Assembly: GCA_000687655.1 (NCBI GenBank)
Contig: JHWR01000013.1
Coordinates: forward strand, 1-64,000
Length of the DNA: 64,000 bases
Reading direction: 5' to 3'
Source of the DNA: Lachnospiraceae bacterium YSB2008
Lineage (GTDB): Bacteria > Bacillota > Clostridia > Lachnospirales > Lachnospiraceae
A program made the position numbers and the translations under genes. The first letter of the stretch is position 1. Each line of letters starts with the position of its first letter. Shown in pieces: positions 16,922 to 25,802 of the stretch. The notes under the pieces were generated by a model. It was not told the DNA's origin and searched no databases. It was given only the letters and a program-made list of their open reading frames with translations.

Positions 16922-17000
16922 AGTTTTTGTTTTCCTATCATTGATATCAACAGTATATCCTTATGGGATTGCTCTATCAAGGTGGAAGTTAAAGATATAA

Positions 17001-17029
17001 TAGACAGATTTTTTAAATAATAATATAAT
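17001..17029 (+). promoter_or_regulatory. Promoter of the reverse transcriptase leader RNA
   Basis: TAGACA at 17001-17006, a 17-base spacer, and a perfect TATAAT at 17024-17029. The predicted start near 17036 coincides with the beginning of the structured leader. Confidence 0.78.
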
Positions 17030-17035
17030 TGAAAA

Positions 17036-17197
17036 GTCATCAGAATGCCGCATGGCGTCTGCGATGGGGCGAAGCATACAGCGATTTTTCACTTTGCAGG
17101 CAGTGGCTGTATGTTCAGTCTTGTGCAATATACTATTGCTTCAAATAGTTTCTGATGGATATTGTTGTAGAGCATGTCAGATCAGACATGCTCTATT
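17036..17197 (+). ncRNA. Predicted structured RNA upstream of the reverse transcriptase
   Basis: About 160 bases with no reading frame but dense pairing. An 8-bp closing stem CATCAGAA/TTCTGATG (17038-17045/17150-17157) encloses three hairpins: GCC-GCAT-GGC (17047-17056); CATACAGC...GCTGTATG (17075-17113) with an inner CACT/AGTG and a T-rich bulge; and GCAATA-TAC-TATTGC (17125-17139). A fourth, AGAGCATGTC-AGATCA-GACATGCTCT (17169-17194), follows and lacks a U-tract. A promoter just upstream places transcription start at its 5' edge. This layout recalls the small RNAs used by bacterial reverse transcriptases such as retrons, but no known class is recognised. A cis-acting regulatory leader is an alternative. 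Confidence 0.55.
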
Positions 17198-17218
17198 GTA
17201 TATGTAAGTAAGGAAAGT

Positions 17219-18445
17219 ATGGAAATCATTGAAAGACTGTCAACTAAAGAAGCGTGGGAAGCCTTTCTTGCCAGAAAGATTGAACAGGATACCATGACAA
17301 GAAAAGAACTTGCTGACCTCACGGCCTTTGTTACAGCAGAAGAGTATCTTCCTGTTACTTCAGAGATGGCGGAGCGATACGTCTTTCCGCTTCCGACTCT
17401 GAAGGAAATCAACCGCCTCAGTAACGGGAAGAAAAGGGTGGTCTATACATTTCCGAGAACCGAGAATTATATACTTAAACTGATCACATTTCTTCTGCAT
17501 GAATTCGATAGTGAATTCTCACAGAACCTTTATTCTTTCAAGGAACGCACGGGTGTGAAGCAGGCGGTGCAGAGGATTTCCTCCCGTGTCGATATTCGGA
17601 ATTGTTATTCTTATAAAGTAGATATCCATGATTATTTTAATTCAATAGACGTTGGTCTTTTGATGCCGATGTTGAAAAAACAGCTTACAAATGAACCGAA
17701 AACCGTAGACTTTTTCGACCGGCTTCTGAATGAACCGCGTGTTATATGTGGGGATCATACAGAAGAACGCAAGAAGGGTGTTATGGCGGGATTGCCAACA
17801 TCAGGATTCATGGCAAATCTGTATCTCTCAGATATGGATTTCTGGTTTGAAGAACGTAACATTCCTTATATCAGATACTCCGACGATATTATAGTTTTTG
17901 CAGAGACAGCAGAAGAGATAAGGGAGTACGAATCTCGTATCAAGGATTATCTTAATAAGAAGAATCTTACTGTAAATGAATCGAAAGAGGTTAGGACACT
18001 CCCGGGCGAACCTATGGAATTTCTTGGATTCAGGTTCGAAGATGGAAATATAGATGTTTCGCATATTTCACTTCTTAAGATCAAGGGTAAGCTCCGACGT
18101 AAGGCAAGAGCCATATACAGGTGGAAGAATCGAAAAGGGGTAAGTGATGAAAAGGCAATAAAGGTATATATAGATTTTCTGAACAAGAAATTCTATAACA
18201 ATCCGGTGCATGAGGAGATTACCTGGTGCAGGTGGTATTTCCCTGTGCTGACTACTGACCGGAGCCTTAAGCTTATAGATGAATATGCAGTGAGCTGCAT
18301 AAGGTATCTGAAGACCGGCAGGTATGGTAAGACGAACTATCATCTGCGTTATGAGACGATTAAGGAATATGGCTACCGAAGCCTTGTATATAGTTTCTGG
18401 GAAATGAAACGAGGTTTGAAACATTCGAAAAACCAAACTCGATAG
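17219..18445 (+). CDS. Stand-alone reverse transcriptase, unclassified
   Basis: A 408-residue RT with its main motifs intact: motif A YKVDIHDYFNSID (catalytic Asp near 135), motif B GLPTSGFMANLYLSDMD, motif C IRYSDDIIVF (YSDD at about 220-223), motif D NLTVNESK and motif E MEFLGFRF. The N-terminal FSQNLYSFKERTGVKQAVQR segment resembles RTs of the group II intron/DGR side more than retrons. About 120 residues follow the palm (RWYFPVLTTDRSLKLID, YLKTGRYGKTNY). No endonuclease or intron RNA is seen. I prefer the ATG at 17219 (AAGGA upstream) to the ATG at 17174, which lies in a hairpin arm without a binding site. An acyltransferase gene follows after 21 bases. Confidence 0.88.
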   Translation: MEIIERLSTKEAWEAFLARKIEQDTMTRKELADLTAFVTAEEYLPVTSEMAERYVFPLPTLKEINRLSNGKKRVVYTFPRTENYILKLITFLLHEFDSEFSQNLYSFKERTGVKQAVQRISSRVDIRNCYSYKVDIHDYFNSIDVGLLMPMLKKQLTNEPKTVDFFDRLLNEPRVICGDHTEERKKGVMAGLPTSGFMANLYLSDMDFWFEERNIPYIRYSDDIIVFAETAEEIREYESRIKDYLNKKNLTVNESKEVRTLPGEPMEFLGFRFEDGNIDVSHISLLKIKGKLRRKARAIYRWKNRKGVSDEKAIKVYIDFLNKKFYNNPVHEEITWCRWYFPVLTTDRSLKLIDEYAVSCIRYLKTGRYGKTNYHLRYETIKEYGYRSLVYSFWEMKRGLKHSKNQTR

Positions 18446-18466
18446 TTATAACAACGAGGAATTATT

Positions 18467-19747
18467 ATGAATAAAAATAAAAAAGAAGATATGCGTCCGT
18501 TTGATATGACGAGACCGCCAAAGAGGATTCCGTGGTATATACTGCCGCTTATGTGGGGCGGTTCATTTGTTATGACCAGGGCTTCACATCTGAAGATAAA
18601 GAAAGTCGGAGTGAGTGAGATAAAGCCTCCATACCTAGTGATATCTACACATCAGGGCTTTTCAGATTATTATATTGCGCCACTGGCACTGTATCCTTAC
18701 AGAGCGAATTATGTATCTGATATGGAAGGCTTTGCAGCGTTTGGGTATTGGCTTTATCGGAGTATCGGGTGCATAGGCAAGAGACGTTATGTGTCTGATG
18801 TTACTGTGCTCCAGAATATGTATAAATGTATTGAGGCCGGAGATTCTGTAGTATTATTCCCGGAATCGAGACACGCAAATGTGGGAACTACTTCGAAGCT
18901 TCCGAAGAATCTTGGACAGCTGGCGAAGCATTTTGCAAAGAAATATGGCATTCCACTCGTCATACTTTCTGCTCATGGAAGCTATCTTACCAATCCGTTC
19001 TGGGATGAAGAGCATACAAGAAAAGGCAGGATGGAAGCGACTCTGGAGAAACTCTATACTGCAGACGAATTGCTTAATATGGATGCTGAAGAAGTGCAGT
19101 CCGCAATCGAGAAGAAGCTTCAATATGACGAATATGCATGGCAGCAGGAGAATGGCATAGAGTTTATCGGAAAGAATCTCGCAAAGGGTCTGGAGGGACC
19201 TCTCTATCAGTGCATTTCCTGCGGAAAGAAATATGCGATGATTTCAAAGGATGACCGTATTGGGTGTACTTCCTGCAGGAAGGTATGGAAACTGAGTCCG
19301 AGGGGATTTCTTTATGATACCGACGGAAGGAAGTATCAGATTCCTGAATGGTATGAATGGGAAAGGGATAATGCTACGTCGAAGATAGAACCGAAGAGAT
19401 TTAAAGTCAGAATAGAGGCACTTCCAAATGAACATGGTTTTGTAAATCTGGGAGAAGGTCGTCTTGTTATGAATGATATTTCATTTACATTACATTTCAA
19501 AGCGAAGAAAAAGTATAACTATATTCCTAAAGACTGGAAGATAGCAAAGACTGAGGACGGGGATGAGGTCCGTATTGAATTTCCACATGAGTACAGAGAG
19601 TCACTCCAGACAGAATATAACTATAAGGGAAATGGAATGGCGATAGTTCTTTCAAATCAGGATGCAACGTATTACATTTATTCAGATGATAAGCACTTTA
19701 ATCCTACAGAGCTTCAGTTTATCGCTGAAGCATTAACCAGGTGCTGA
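18467..19747 (+). CDS. PlsC-type acyltransferase with C-terminal zinc ribbon
   Basis: A 426-residue protein. Residues about 30-230 form an acyltransferase domain: the catalytic H-x4-D is in STHQGFSDYYIAP, and VVLFPESRH replaces the common FPEG block. About residues 245-275 contain two CxxC pairs (CISCGKKY and CTSCRKVW), a zinc ribbon, followed by a domain of about 150 residues that I do not recognise. The family transfers acyl chains to lysophospholipids. No clear membrane span is present except a weak one near residues 26-40. The RBS is ACGAGGAA. The gene is probably co-transcribed with the reverse transcriptase (21-base gap). Confidence 0.82.
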   Translation: MNKNKKEDMRPFDMTRPPKRIPWYILPLMWGGSFVMTRASHLKIKKVGVSEIKPPYLVISTHQGFSDYYIAPLALYPYRANYVSDMEGFAAFGYWLYRSIGCIGKRRYVSDVTVLQNMYKCIEAGDSVVLFPESRHANVGTTSKLPKNLGQLAKHFAKKYGIPLVILSAHGSYLTNPFWDEEHTRKGRMEATLEKLYTADELLNMDAEEVQSAIEKKLQYDEYAWQQENGIEFIGKNLAKGLEGPLYQCISCGKKYAMISKDDRIGCTSCRKVWKLSPRGFLYDTDGRKYQIPEWYEWERDNATSKIEPKRFKVRIEALPNEHGFVNLGEGRLVMNDISFTLHFKAKKKYNYIPKDWKIAKTEDGDEVRIEFPHEYRESLQTEYNYKGNGMAIVLSNQDATYYIYSDDKHFNPTELQFIAEALTRC

Positions 19748-19852
19748 ATAACAGACGGTTAGGATGATTTTCCAGTGAACTGTGGCATAATGGACAGATA
19801 ACACTACGGATGATATAATTCCTTATAACATTCAAAAATATGAGGTTCAAAT

Positions 19853-20557
19853 ATGAGCGAAAGAAAGAAACTCGGAATTCTGGGTGGAATGGGCCCCGAA
19901 GCTACAGAGGTTTTTTATAAGAAAATAATTGATGGAACGGTTGTGTCAAATGACAGGGATCATCTGGATATTCTCATATATTCGCATGCGTCCATTCCGG
20001 ACAGAACTGAATGCATTATGTGCGGAAAGAGCGATGAACTCTGGGCGATTCTTGAAGAAGATGTCAGAATGCTGAAATCATGCGGATGCGATTATCTCGC
20101 AATTCCATGTAATACCTGCCATTATTTTGCTGAGAAGTTTGACAGTCTTATGGACGGGCATTTCATTAACATGATCGAAGAAACTGCAGATTATGTGGCA
20201 AAGCGAAATTATAAAAAAGTCGGAATCATGGCCACTGACGGAACTGTCAGAAATAATATGTATGGTGATGCTCTGGAGAAGCATGGAATAGAAGCTGTTT
20301 ATCCGAGCGAAGAGAATCAGAAAAAGGTTATGTCTATAATCTATGATGAGATAAAAGCCGGAGAAAAGGGCGATAAGCATAAGTTCATGGAGGTAGCATC
20401 GGCACTCCGTGAAGAAGGGTGCGAGGCAGTTGTACTTGCCTGCACTGAGCTTTCGGTATTCAACAATAATTATGACTTAAACAGTGATTTCTACATAGAC
20501 GCACTTGAAGTTGTTACGACTGCCTGCATAGAGAAGTGCGGAGGACAGGCGTATTAA
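19853..20557 (+). CDS. Aspartate/glutamate racemase family protein
   Basis: A 234-residue enzyme beginning GILGGMGPEATEVFYKKI, the signature of aspartate racemases. The two catalytic cysteines are visible in IPCNTCHYF and LACTELSVF. The reaction interconverts L- and D-Asp (or Glu) without cofactor. D-Asp could feed a D-Asp ligase; the ATP-grasp protein at 27392-28621 belongs to a fold that includes such ligases, but the two genes are far apart. The gene overlaps the last 4 bases of the convergent small gene. Confidence 0.9.
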   Translation: MSERKKLGILGGMGPEATEVFYKKIIDGTVVSNDRDHLDILIYSHASIPDRTECIMCGKSDELWAILEEDVRMLKSCGCDYLAIPCNTCHYFAEKFDSLMDGHFINMIEETADYVAKRNYKKVGIMATDGTVRNNMYGDALEKHGIEAVYPSEENQKKVMSIIYDEIKAGEKGDKHKFMEVASALREEGCEAVVLACTELSVFNNNYDLNSDFYIDALEVVTTACIEKCGGQAY

Positions 20558-20781
20558 TATGTTCTCTTGAAATTCTTTACATCATTTTCAAAATCAGAAA
20601 GTATGCTTCGGTATGCTGCAAGGTCTTTTTCCTTCAGCTTGCCGGAGTTTTCTTTTTCAAGAAGAGTTTCTCTGAGTTTCTTGATTCCGAGAACAGCGTT
20701 GTCTTTATAATTATTGGAGAGATCGACTTTGATTTCCTCTATGATCTTTTCAAGTTCTTTATCTTTCTTATTCCAGAACAT
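20554..20781 (-). CDS. Small charged helical protein, unassigned
   Basis: A 75-residue, Lys/Glu-rich, probably all-helical protein (DKELEKIIEEIKVDLSNNY). GAAGGAGA lies 8 bases before the ATG, and the gene starts 3 bases after the stop of the SGNH hydrolase gene, so it looks like a real second cistron. It has no membrane span and no recognised domain. Confidence 0.7.
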   Translation of the reverse strand: MFWNKKDKELEKIIEEIKVDLSNNYKDNAVLGIKKLRETLLEKENSGKLKEKDLAAYRSILSDFENDVKNFKRTY

Positions 20782-20784
20782 AAT

Positions 20785-21774
20785 CTACTTCTCCTTCTTT
20801 TCAAGATTATCCTCGATTCTGTCCAGTATAGCTTCTCCGAGAACTCTGTATCCGGTGCTGTTGAAATGGAGTCCGTCCGACAGAAGACTTGGTGGGGTCA
20901 TTCCATTTTCCATATATGACTTGTCCTCATCGGTTGGTTCTATGCCTGCCTTTTTCAGGCCCTCGGTTGACATGTATTCTCTCAGGTTGAGGAATCTGTC
21001 ACCATATTCTTTTTCGAGAGCTTCTTCGACGTCTTTTCTATCTTCACGGGTTCCGGTATGGAGACCGACTATGAGATAGTCAGTTCCGTTTCCATACTTT
21101 GACAGAATCTGCTTCTGAAGATATATAAGATCTTCCGGTGAATCCCATCCGCCGTTCTGGCCTATGAAAATGACCGGATAATAAGTCTCATAATTTTTAT
21201 ATGTATCATATAGTTTTAAATGAATTGCTGTTCCTGCAGCAACAGTGCCGGACGTTCCGGGTTCATTTCGCCTGAATGTATAGTGAAATTCAGCTGCCTC
21301 CGGGGCTTCCTGTTCGACACGCAGTATACCCGGAATGGTTGTTCCGCTTTTATCTGTGATAGTTACTTCCCATTCATTTCCAGGATATCTTCTGAGAGGG
21401 TTTACCGGATGACCGTCTTCGGCAGATATAGAAATATCGACAGGCTCAGTACCTTCAGGGATCGTGACATCTTCGGTAATCACAAATTTCATTCCGCCGC
21501 TTCTGCATACTATAGTTGGAGCGTTTTCGGCGCCGACCCCGCAGTTGGCAACGACGAATTTTCTGCCCCTTATCATTCCCTGGATTGTTTTCGGGTAGGT
21601 CACACCATCACCCTTTGTGCCTTCTGTCAGACTGTCACCCCAGCAGACTATTCCGTCAAATTCTTTTGCAACCTGTCTGTTAGGGCTCTGCAGAGCTATT
21701 ATTACAAAGACTGAGAGCAGTATTATTATGATGGGTGCAAGCAATGCTATAATTTTTTTAGATTTATCTTTCAT
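20785..21774 (-). CDS. Membrane-anchored SGNH/GDSL hydrolase
   Basis: A 329-residue protein with an N-terminal membrane anchor (ALLAPIIIILLSVFVIIAL). The extracytoplasmic SGNH hydrolase shows block I CWGDSLTEGTKGDG, block II VANCGVGAEN, an N in IFIGQNGGWD and the C-terminal catalytic pair in DGLHFNSTGY. It is probably an esterase/deacetylase acting on cell-surface sugars or lipids. The start at 21774 (GAGGAATTAATG) replaces the upstream ATG at 21831, which has no binding site and lies within the promoter region of the divergent traX-like gene. About 100 residues between blocks II and III form an insert. Confidence 0.87.
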   Translation of the reverse strand: MKDKSKKIIALLAPIIIILLSVFVIIALQSPNRQVAKEFDGIVCWGDSLTEGTKGDGVTYPKTIQGMIRGRKFVVANCGVGAENAPTIVCRSGGMKFVITEDVTIPEGTEPVDISISAEDGHPVNPLRRYPGNEWEVTITDKSGTTIPGILRVEQEAPEAAEFHYTFRRNEPGTSGTVAAGTAIHLKLYDTYKNYETYYPVIFIGQNGGWDSPEDLIYLQKQILSKYGNGTDYLIVGLHTGTREDRKDVEEALEKEYGDRFLNLREYMSTEGLKKAGIEPTDEDKSYMENGMTPPSLLSDGLHFNSTGYRVLGEAILDRIEDNLEKKEK

Positions 21775-21830
21775 TAATTCCTCGATTGTCCTATTAAGAT
21801 TACTGTTGCATAGTATTATAATATCCCGCA

Positions 21831-21860
21831 TTGGAAAATGCTACCATATAGTGTTATAAT
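21831..21860 (+). promoter_or_regulatory. Promoter of the TraX-family gene
   Basis: TTGGAA at 21831-21836, an 18-base spacer, and TATAAT at 21855-21860 preceded by GTGT. The predicted start near 21867 lies after the upstream in-frame ATG at 21838, which supports ATG 21886. Confidence 0.7.
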
Positions 21861-21885
21861 CACTCCGTATGAGAGGAAGTTTAAA

Positions 21886-22668
21886 ATGGGGAAAGAAATA
21901 ACTGAAACAAAAAAAGGTTTGTCTGCCTGTACACTTAAAATAATCGCATGTATAACCATGTTTATAGATCATTTCGGTTCCGCTGTATTGGAGAAGGGAT
22001 ATCTGAATCCATCCATAAGCGGAATACCTGAATCAAGCAGTCTCTACAACAGTCTTCTGATCCTCAATACAGTCTGCAGATCTGTCGGACGACTTGCTAT
22101 GCCGATATTCTATTTCCTGATGGTTGAAGGTTTCATTCATACAAGGAACAGATGGAAGTATCTCATAAACATGCTGATATTCGGTGTTATATCAGAAGTA
22201 CCTTTTGATATTGCCTTCTTCCATGAATCGTTCCATCCGATGTACCAGAACATTTATTTTAATCTTGCCTTCAGTCTTCTTATGCTGATCGCATGGGATA
22301 AGTTCGTTGGCGAAAGCTATAGCTCTGCATCGGCCGCACAGAAGACGAAAGCAATATTGTCGGTGATAGGCATATGCATTGCCGCATCTTTAACCTTTAC
22401 GGATTACTATATGATCGGCCCTGTGATAGCACTGATTTTCTATCTGAATCATGATAAAGAGAAGGACAGAAACATAGAATCAGGAATCGTATTTTTCGCA
22501 GTAAGTGCATTTGGTATGGGAGAATTCCTGGCATGTTTCGACTTCATTCTTTTCCATTTCTATAATGGCAAGAGGGGACGCCAGCTGAAATACTTATTCT
22601 ACGCTTTTTACCCCGGTCATATACTGATATTGATTTTAATCAGATATTTATTGTTCAAAACGATATAA
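21886..22668 (+). CDS. TraX family integral membrane protein
   Basis: A 260-residue membrane protein with about seven hydrophobic segments. The family signature is clear: LSACTLKIIACITMFIDHFG, AMPIFYFLMVEGFIHTRNRW and GVISEVPFDI. TraX of F plasmids acetylates pilin. Chromosomal homologues are common in Firmicutes, where the role is not settled but acyl transfer to surface molecules is plausible. The start at 21886 has GAGAGGAAG upstream and lies downstream of the predicted promoter. Confidence 0.88.
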   Translation: MGKEITETKKGLSACTLKIIACITMFIDHFGSAVLEKGYLNPSISGIPESSSLYNSLLILNTVCRSVGRLAMPIFYFLMVEGFIHTRNRWKYLINMLIFGVISEVPFDIAFFHESFHPMYQNIYFNLAFSLLMLIAWDKFVGESYSSASAAQKTKAILSVIGICIAASLTFTDYYMIGPVIALIFYLNHDKEKDRNIESGIVFFAVSAFGMGEFLACFDFILFHFYNGKRGRQLKYLFYAFYPGHILILILIRYLLFKTI

Positions 22669-22727
22669 TGTAAAAATGTAACGAGCTGACAAAAGCTACT
22701 GGTTTTATTCATTTGGAGGAACCGAGA

Positions 22728-23576
22728 TTGATAACAATCAGGGACATTAAAAAAAGCTTCGGTGCAAATAATGTTCTTCGCGGACTGAACTGCACCATAG
22801 ATGAAGGAAGCATATATGGACTTATAGGCAAGAATGGCGCAGGTAAGACTACGCTCATGAACATCATGGCGGGTCTTTCAAAAGCTGACAGTGGAGAGGT
22901 TGAATATAACAAGGGTTCGAAAGTGGGTTACCTTCCTGACCTTCCGAATTTCTTTGATTATCTCACGACAGATGAGTACCTGGACTTTCTGCTTATGGAT
23001 AAGAATCCGGCAAGAAGAGATGAGCTTCTTAAAACAGTTGGACTTCCAAAAGGCGCCAAGGTTAAGACTATGTCAAGAGGTATGAAGCAGAGACTCGGAA
23101 TTGCAGCAGTGCTTGTAAATGATCCGGATGTCATACTTCTTGATGAGCCTACATCTGCGCTTGATCCATCAGGACGAAATGATGTTAAGGATATACTTCT
23201 GGGACTTAAGGCCAAGGGAAAGACAGTTATTCTTTCTACACATATATTGGCAGACATGGACAGTATATGTGACAAAGCAGGCTTCTTAAGTCAGGGAGTC
23301 ATCGCAAGAGAAGTGAACGTCAAGGAAGAGAGTCAGATCAAAAAAGAGATGGTCATTTCATTTACGACTGAGCCTGATTTAAAGACTCTTTATAACTATA
23401 CCCAGAAGATTATAGTTGTTGATCCAAAAACGATAAGGATAGTTCTCGATGAGGAAGACAAAGCTGCCAGCCAGAAGAAGGTATTCGAAGGACTGACGAA
23501 GCTTCCTCAGGAGGTAAGTTATATAAGTACAGTAACACTTTCACTGGACAACATTTTCAGGGAGGTGTGCATATGA
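22728..23576 (+). CDS. ABC transporter ATP-binding protein
   Basis: A 282-residue ATPase: Walker A GKNGAGKTT, signature MSRGMKQRLGIA, Walker B VILLDEPTSALD, and the H-loop STHIL. The C-terminal 70 residues are a variable extension. A TTG start at 22728 fits GGAGG at 22715-22719 (8 bases), which would make the protein begin (M)ITIRDIKKSF. The longer frame from TTG 22713 overlaps the binding site. The permease gene overlaps its stop (ATGA), so the two form one transporter, probably an exporter of the two-component ABC-2 type. Confidence 0.9.
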   Translation: MITIRDIKKSFGANNVLRGLNCTIDEGSIYGLIGKNGAGKTTLMNIMAGLSKADSGEVEYNKGSKVGYLPDLPNFFDYLTTDEYLDFLLMDKNPARRDELLKTVGLPKGAKVKTMSRGMKQRLGIAAVLVNDPDVILLDEPTSALDPSGRNDVKDILLGLKAKGKTVILSTHILADMDSICDKAGFLSQGVIAREVNVKEESQIKKEMVISFTTEPDLKTLYNYTQKIIVVDPKTIRIVLDEEDKAASQKKVFEGLTKLPQEVSYISTVTLSLDNIFREVCI

Positions 23577-24370
23577 TGACAGGACTTAAATGCTGTATAA
23601 AAAAAGATATAAAAGAAGTGCTCCGAACAGGTAAAGTTATACTCTTTGCTGCGATGGTACTTGGAATAGCCGTTATGATAATGGGATTCACCATGATCTT
23701 TACAGATATTCCGGATGCATTGACCGAACAGCTTCCGGGTTTTGATATTTCAGCTCTCGAGAGTATGATGGTAACCCTGTATCCGAAACGTGTTGCAGGC
23801 AGTGTGGGTGTGTATTCTTATTACATTGGAGTGTTTTTATCACTTGTTGCTATACTTGTTATACATTCCCTTCTTCCGAAAGAAATCAGGAACGGCAAGT
23901 GGGTTCTTCCTCTGGAACAGGGCTATTCAAAGAGGGTACTTATTACTTCAAAATGTATCGTTTACGGACTTCTTGCATTCGTATTTGTATTTATCGGATA
24001 CATGCTTTATTTCTCGGTGGCAAAGACATTCATGCTTAATGACTTAAGTGCAGGAAATGCTGTATTCCTCGCGATGATCCACGGGCTCAATCTGTTCTTT
24101 ATCATTACATTTACATTGTTACTCTCAGTATGTTTCAAAAGCAGTGTGTGGGCGGCTATATCCATGATAGGAACTATTCTTGTGGCTCCGGATATATTTG
24201 GAATGCTTCCTTTTGGAAAGTATCTTCCGACATACATGCTGACTATAGTTTATGATACGATAACAGACCACAGCAGGGTTGTTGGGCCGCTTATGCTGAA
24301 TATACTCCTGCTTGCATTTACATATATCATTGCAGTGAACAGGGTAGAGAAACTCTCTGTATCACGATGA
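23573..24370 (+). CDS. ABC transporter permease
   Basis: A 265-residue membrane protein with six predicted spans, paired with the ATPase just upstream (their stop and start overlap). A large extracytoplasmic loop follows the first span (about 45-85). The organisation fits ABC-2 type exporters. GGAGG lies 7 bases before ATG 23573; the next codon is also ATG. The substrate is unknown. Confidence 0.85.
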   Translation: MMTGLKCCIKKDIKEVLRTGKVILFAAMVLGIAVMIMGFTMIFTDIPDALTEQLPGFDISALESMMVTLYPKRVAGSVGVYSYYIGVFLSLVAILVIHSLLPKEIRNGKWVLPLEQGYSKRVLITSKCIVYGLLAFVFVFIGYMLYFSVAKTFMLNDLSAGNAVFLAMIHGLNLFFIITFTLLLSVCFKSSVWAAISMIGTILVAPDIFGMLPFGKYLPTYMLTIVYDTITDHSRVVGPLMLNILLLAFTYIIAVNRVEKLSVSR

Positions 24371-24395
24371 TATTATTCAGGATTAAACAGACATC

Positions 24396-25067
24396 ATGTT
24401 AGAGACTTTTTTTAAAAATATAAATTCAGTTGATTTCTGGTGGGAACTCCTTCAGAAATTCAGGCTTCTTGGCCCGATAGCACCGATGATTATGGCTTTT
24501 ATAGAGTCTATCATTCCGCCTCTCCCCATGGTTGCGATTGTAACCATAAATGTAGCAGCGCACGGTCCATTTCTCGGATTCCTTTACAGCTGGGTAGGAA
24601 GCTGCCTTGGATGTACAGTGGTATTTCTTTTCTTCAGGCACGTTTTTCAACGCCTTTTTGCCAAGAGTGCTGAGAATCATCCGAAAATGAAAAGGGCCAG
24701 AGAATGGGTCAGCAATATAAATGTACCGACCCTTTTTCTTATAATCCTGCTTCCGTTTACACCGTCAGCTTTTATGAATTTTGCATTTGGAGTTTCAAAC
24801 TATTCGAGACGTAAATACCTTCTAACGTTATACACAAGTAAGCTGATTATGATAGCCCTTCTGGCTGTAATAGGGCAGAGTGCTGTTTCTGCACTCAATA
24901 AACCTCAGTATATTATTATTTCAATAGCTGTTCTGGTCATCACCTACGTGCTTTCGAAATGGGTTACCAATAAGGTTAAGCTTGGATCAAAGGCTAAGGA
25001 TAATACAGATGAAAAATCAGATGAAGTATCGGCCGAAGAATCTGATAATGGAGTGAAAGATGTATAA
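24396..25067 (+). CDS. VTT-domain (DedA/TVP38-like) membrane protein
   Basis: A 223-residue protein with about five hydrophobic segments. The VTT-type signature is present: FIESIIPPLP early, then YSWVGSCLGCTVVFLF, and the later PFTPSAFMNFAFGVS motif. The C-terminus is charged and soluble. DedA-like proteins are linked to lipid flipping and proton-motive-force homeostasis; the specific role here is unknown. It overlaps the HAD gene by 8 bases and follows the ABC permease by 25 bases, so a four-gene operon (22728-25779) is likely. Confidence 0.83.
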   Translation: MLETFFKNINSVDFWWELLQKFRLLGPIAPMIMAFIESIIPPLPMVAIVTINVAAHGPFLGFLYSWVGSCLGCTVVFLFFRHVFQRLFAKSAENHPKMKRAREWVSNINVPTLFLIILLPFTPSAFMNFAFGVSNYSRRKYLLTLYTSKLIMIALLAVIGQSAVSALNKPQYIIISIAVLVITYVLSKWVTNKVKLGSKAKDNTDEKSDEVSAEESDNGVKDV

Positions 25068-25779
25068 ATATATATACTTTGATCTTGATGGAACCCTGAC
25101 TCAGTCGCATTTCGGGATTTTTGCCTCGGCTGAATATGCCTTATCAAAGTTCGGTATAGTTGAAAATGATAAGGAGAGACAGAGACTCTTCATGGGACCG
25201 CCGCTTACGGTTTCGTTCAGAGATCTGTATGGCCTTAAGGGCGATGATATCGGGGCTGCAATAAAGTATTACAGAGAGTATTATCAGGGCGGGGCATATA
25301 AGGATGCACCACTTTATGATGGGATAGAAGAAATGCTTAAGTCTCTTAAGGACGCAGGATACACTCTTATGGTAGTGACATCTAAACCCAGATATCTTGC
25401 AATAAAAGTAGTCGAGCATTTTGGGATAGATAAGTACTTTTATAAGATTGTCGGACCGGATGAGGAGAAGACTTCAGCGGGGAAGGAAGAACTCATCGAA
25501 GAGGCTTCAAGAGAAATACTGGAGCTTGTAAAGAATCAGAGCAGACTCCCGGGAAAAGACATTTCTGAAATGAAATTGGAAGATATATATTCTGAAGCAG
25601 TAATGGTAGGCGACAGAAAGTTTGATATGGAAGCTGCCGGAAAACTTGGGGTAAAATCCATAGGTGCTCTATATGGATACGGTACGATGGAGGAACTCAC
25701 GGAAACAGGTGCTGATTATATAGCTGAGACACCTTTAGACGTTGTCCGAATATTATCAGAAATACAAAACTACAATTAA
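25060..25779 (+). CDS. HAD-superfamily phosphatase (phosphoglycolate phosphatase-like)
   Basis: A 239-residue HAD hydrolase: motif I FDLDGTLTQS, motif II VVTSKP, the Lys of motif III around residue 135, and motif IV VMVGDRKFDMEAA. An insert of about 30 residues (EASREILELVKNQSR region) sits between motifs II and IV, which is unusual for Gph. It probably dephosphorylates a small phosphorylated metabolite. It is the last gene of the operon, followed by a terminator. Confidence 0.88.
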   Translation: MYKYIYFDLDGTLTQSHFGIFASAEYALSKFGIVENDKERQRLFMGPPLTVSFRDLYGLKGDDIGAAIKYYREYYQGGAYKDAPLYDGIEEMLKSLKDAGYTLMVVTSKPRYLAIKVVEHFGIDKYFYKIVGPDEEKTSAGKEELIEEASREILELVKNQSRLPGKDISEMKLEDIYSEAVMVGDRKFDMEAAGKLGVKSIGALYGYGTMEELTETGADYIAETPLDVVRILSEIQNYN

Positions 25780-25802
25780 TATATTTTCATAGTTGAGATA
25801 AA

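Noticed and set aside
17174-17218. ATG at 17174 as start of the reverse transcriptase
   Set aside because: It lies in the arm of a 10-bp hairpin, has no ribosome binding site, and the extra residues look unrelated to the family.
17036-18445. Assignment of the reverse transcriptase as a retron, DGR or group II intron
   Set aside because: No YADD plus retron-specific motifs, no template/variable repeat or Avd protein, and no intron domain V or maturase region could be seen; left unclassified.
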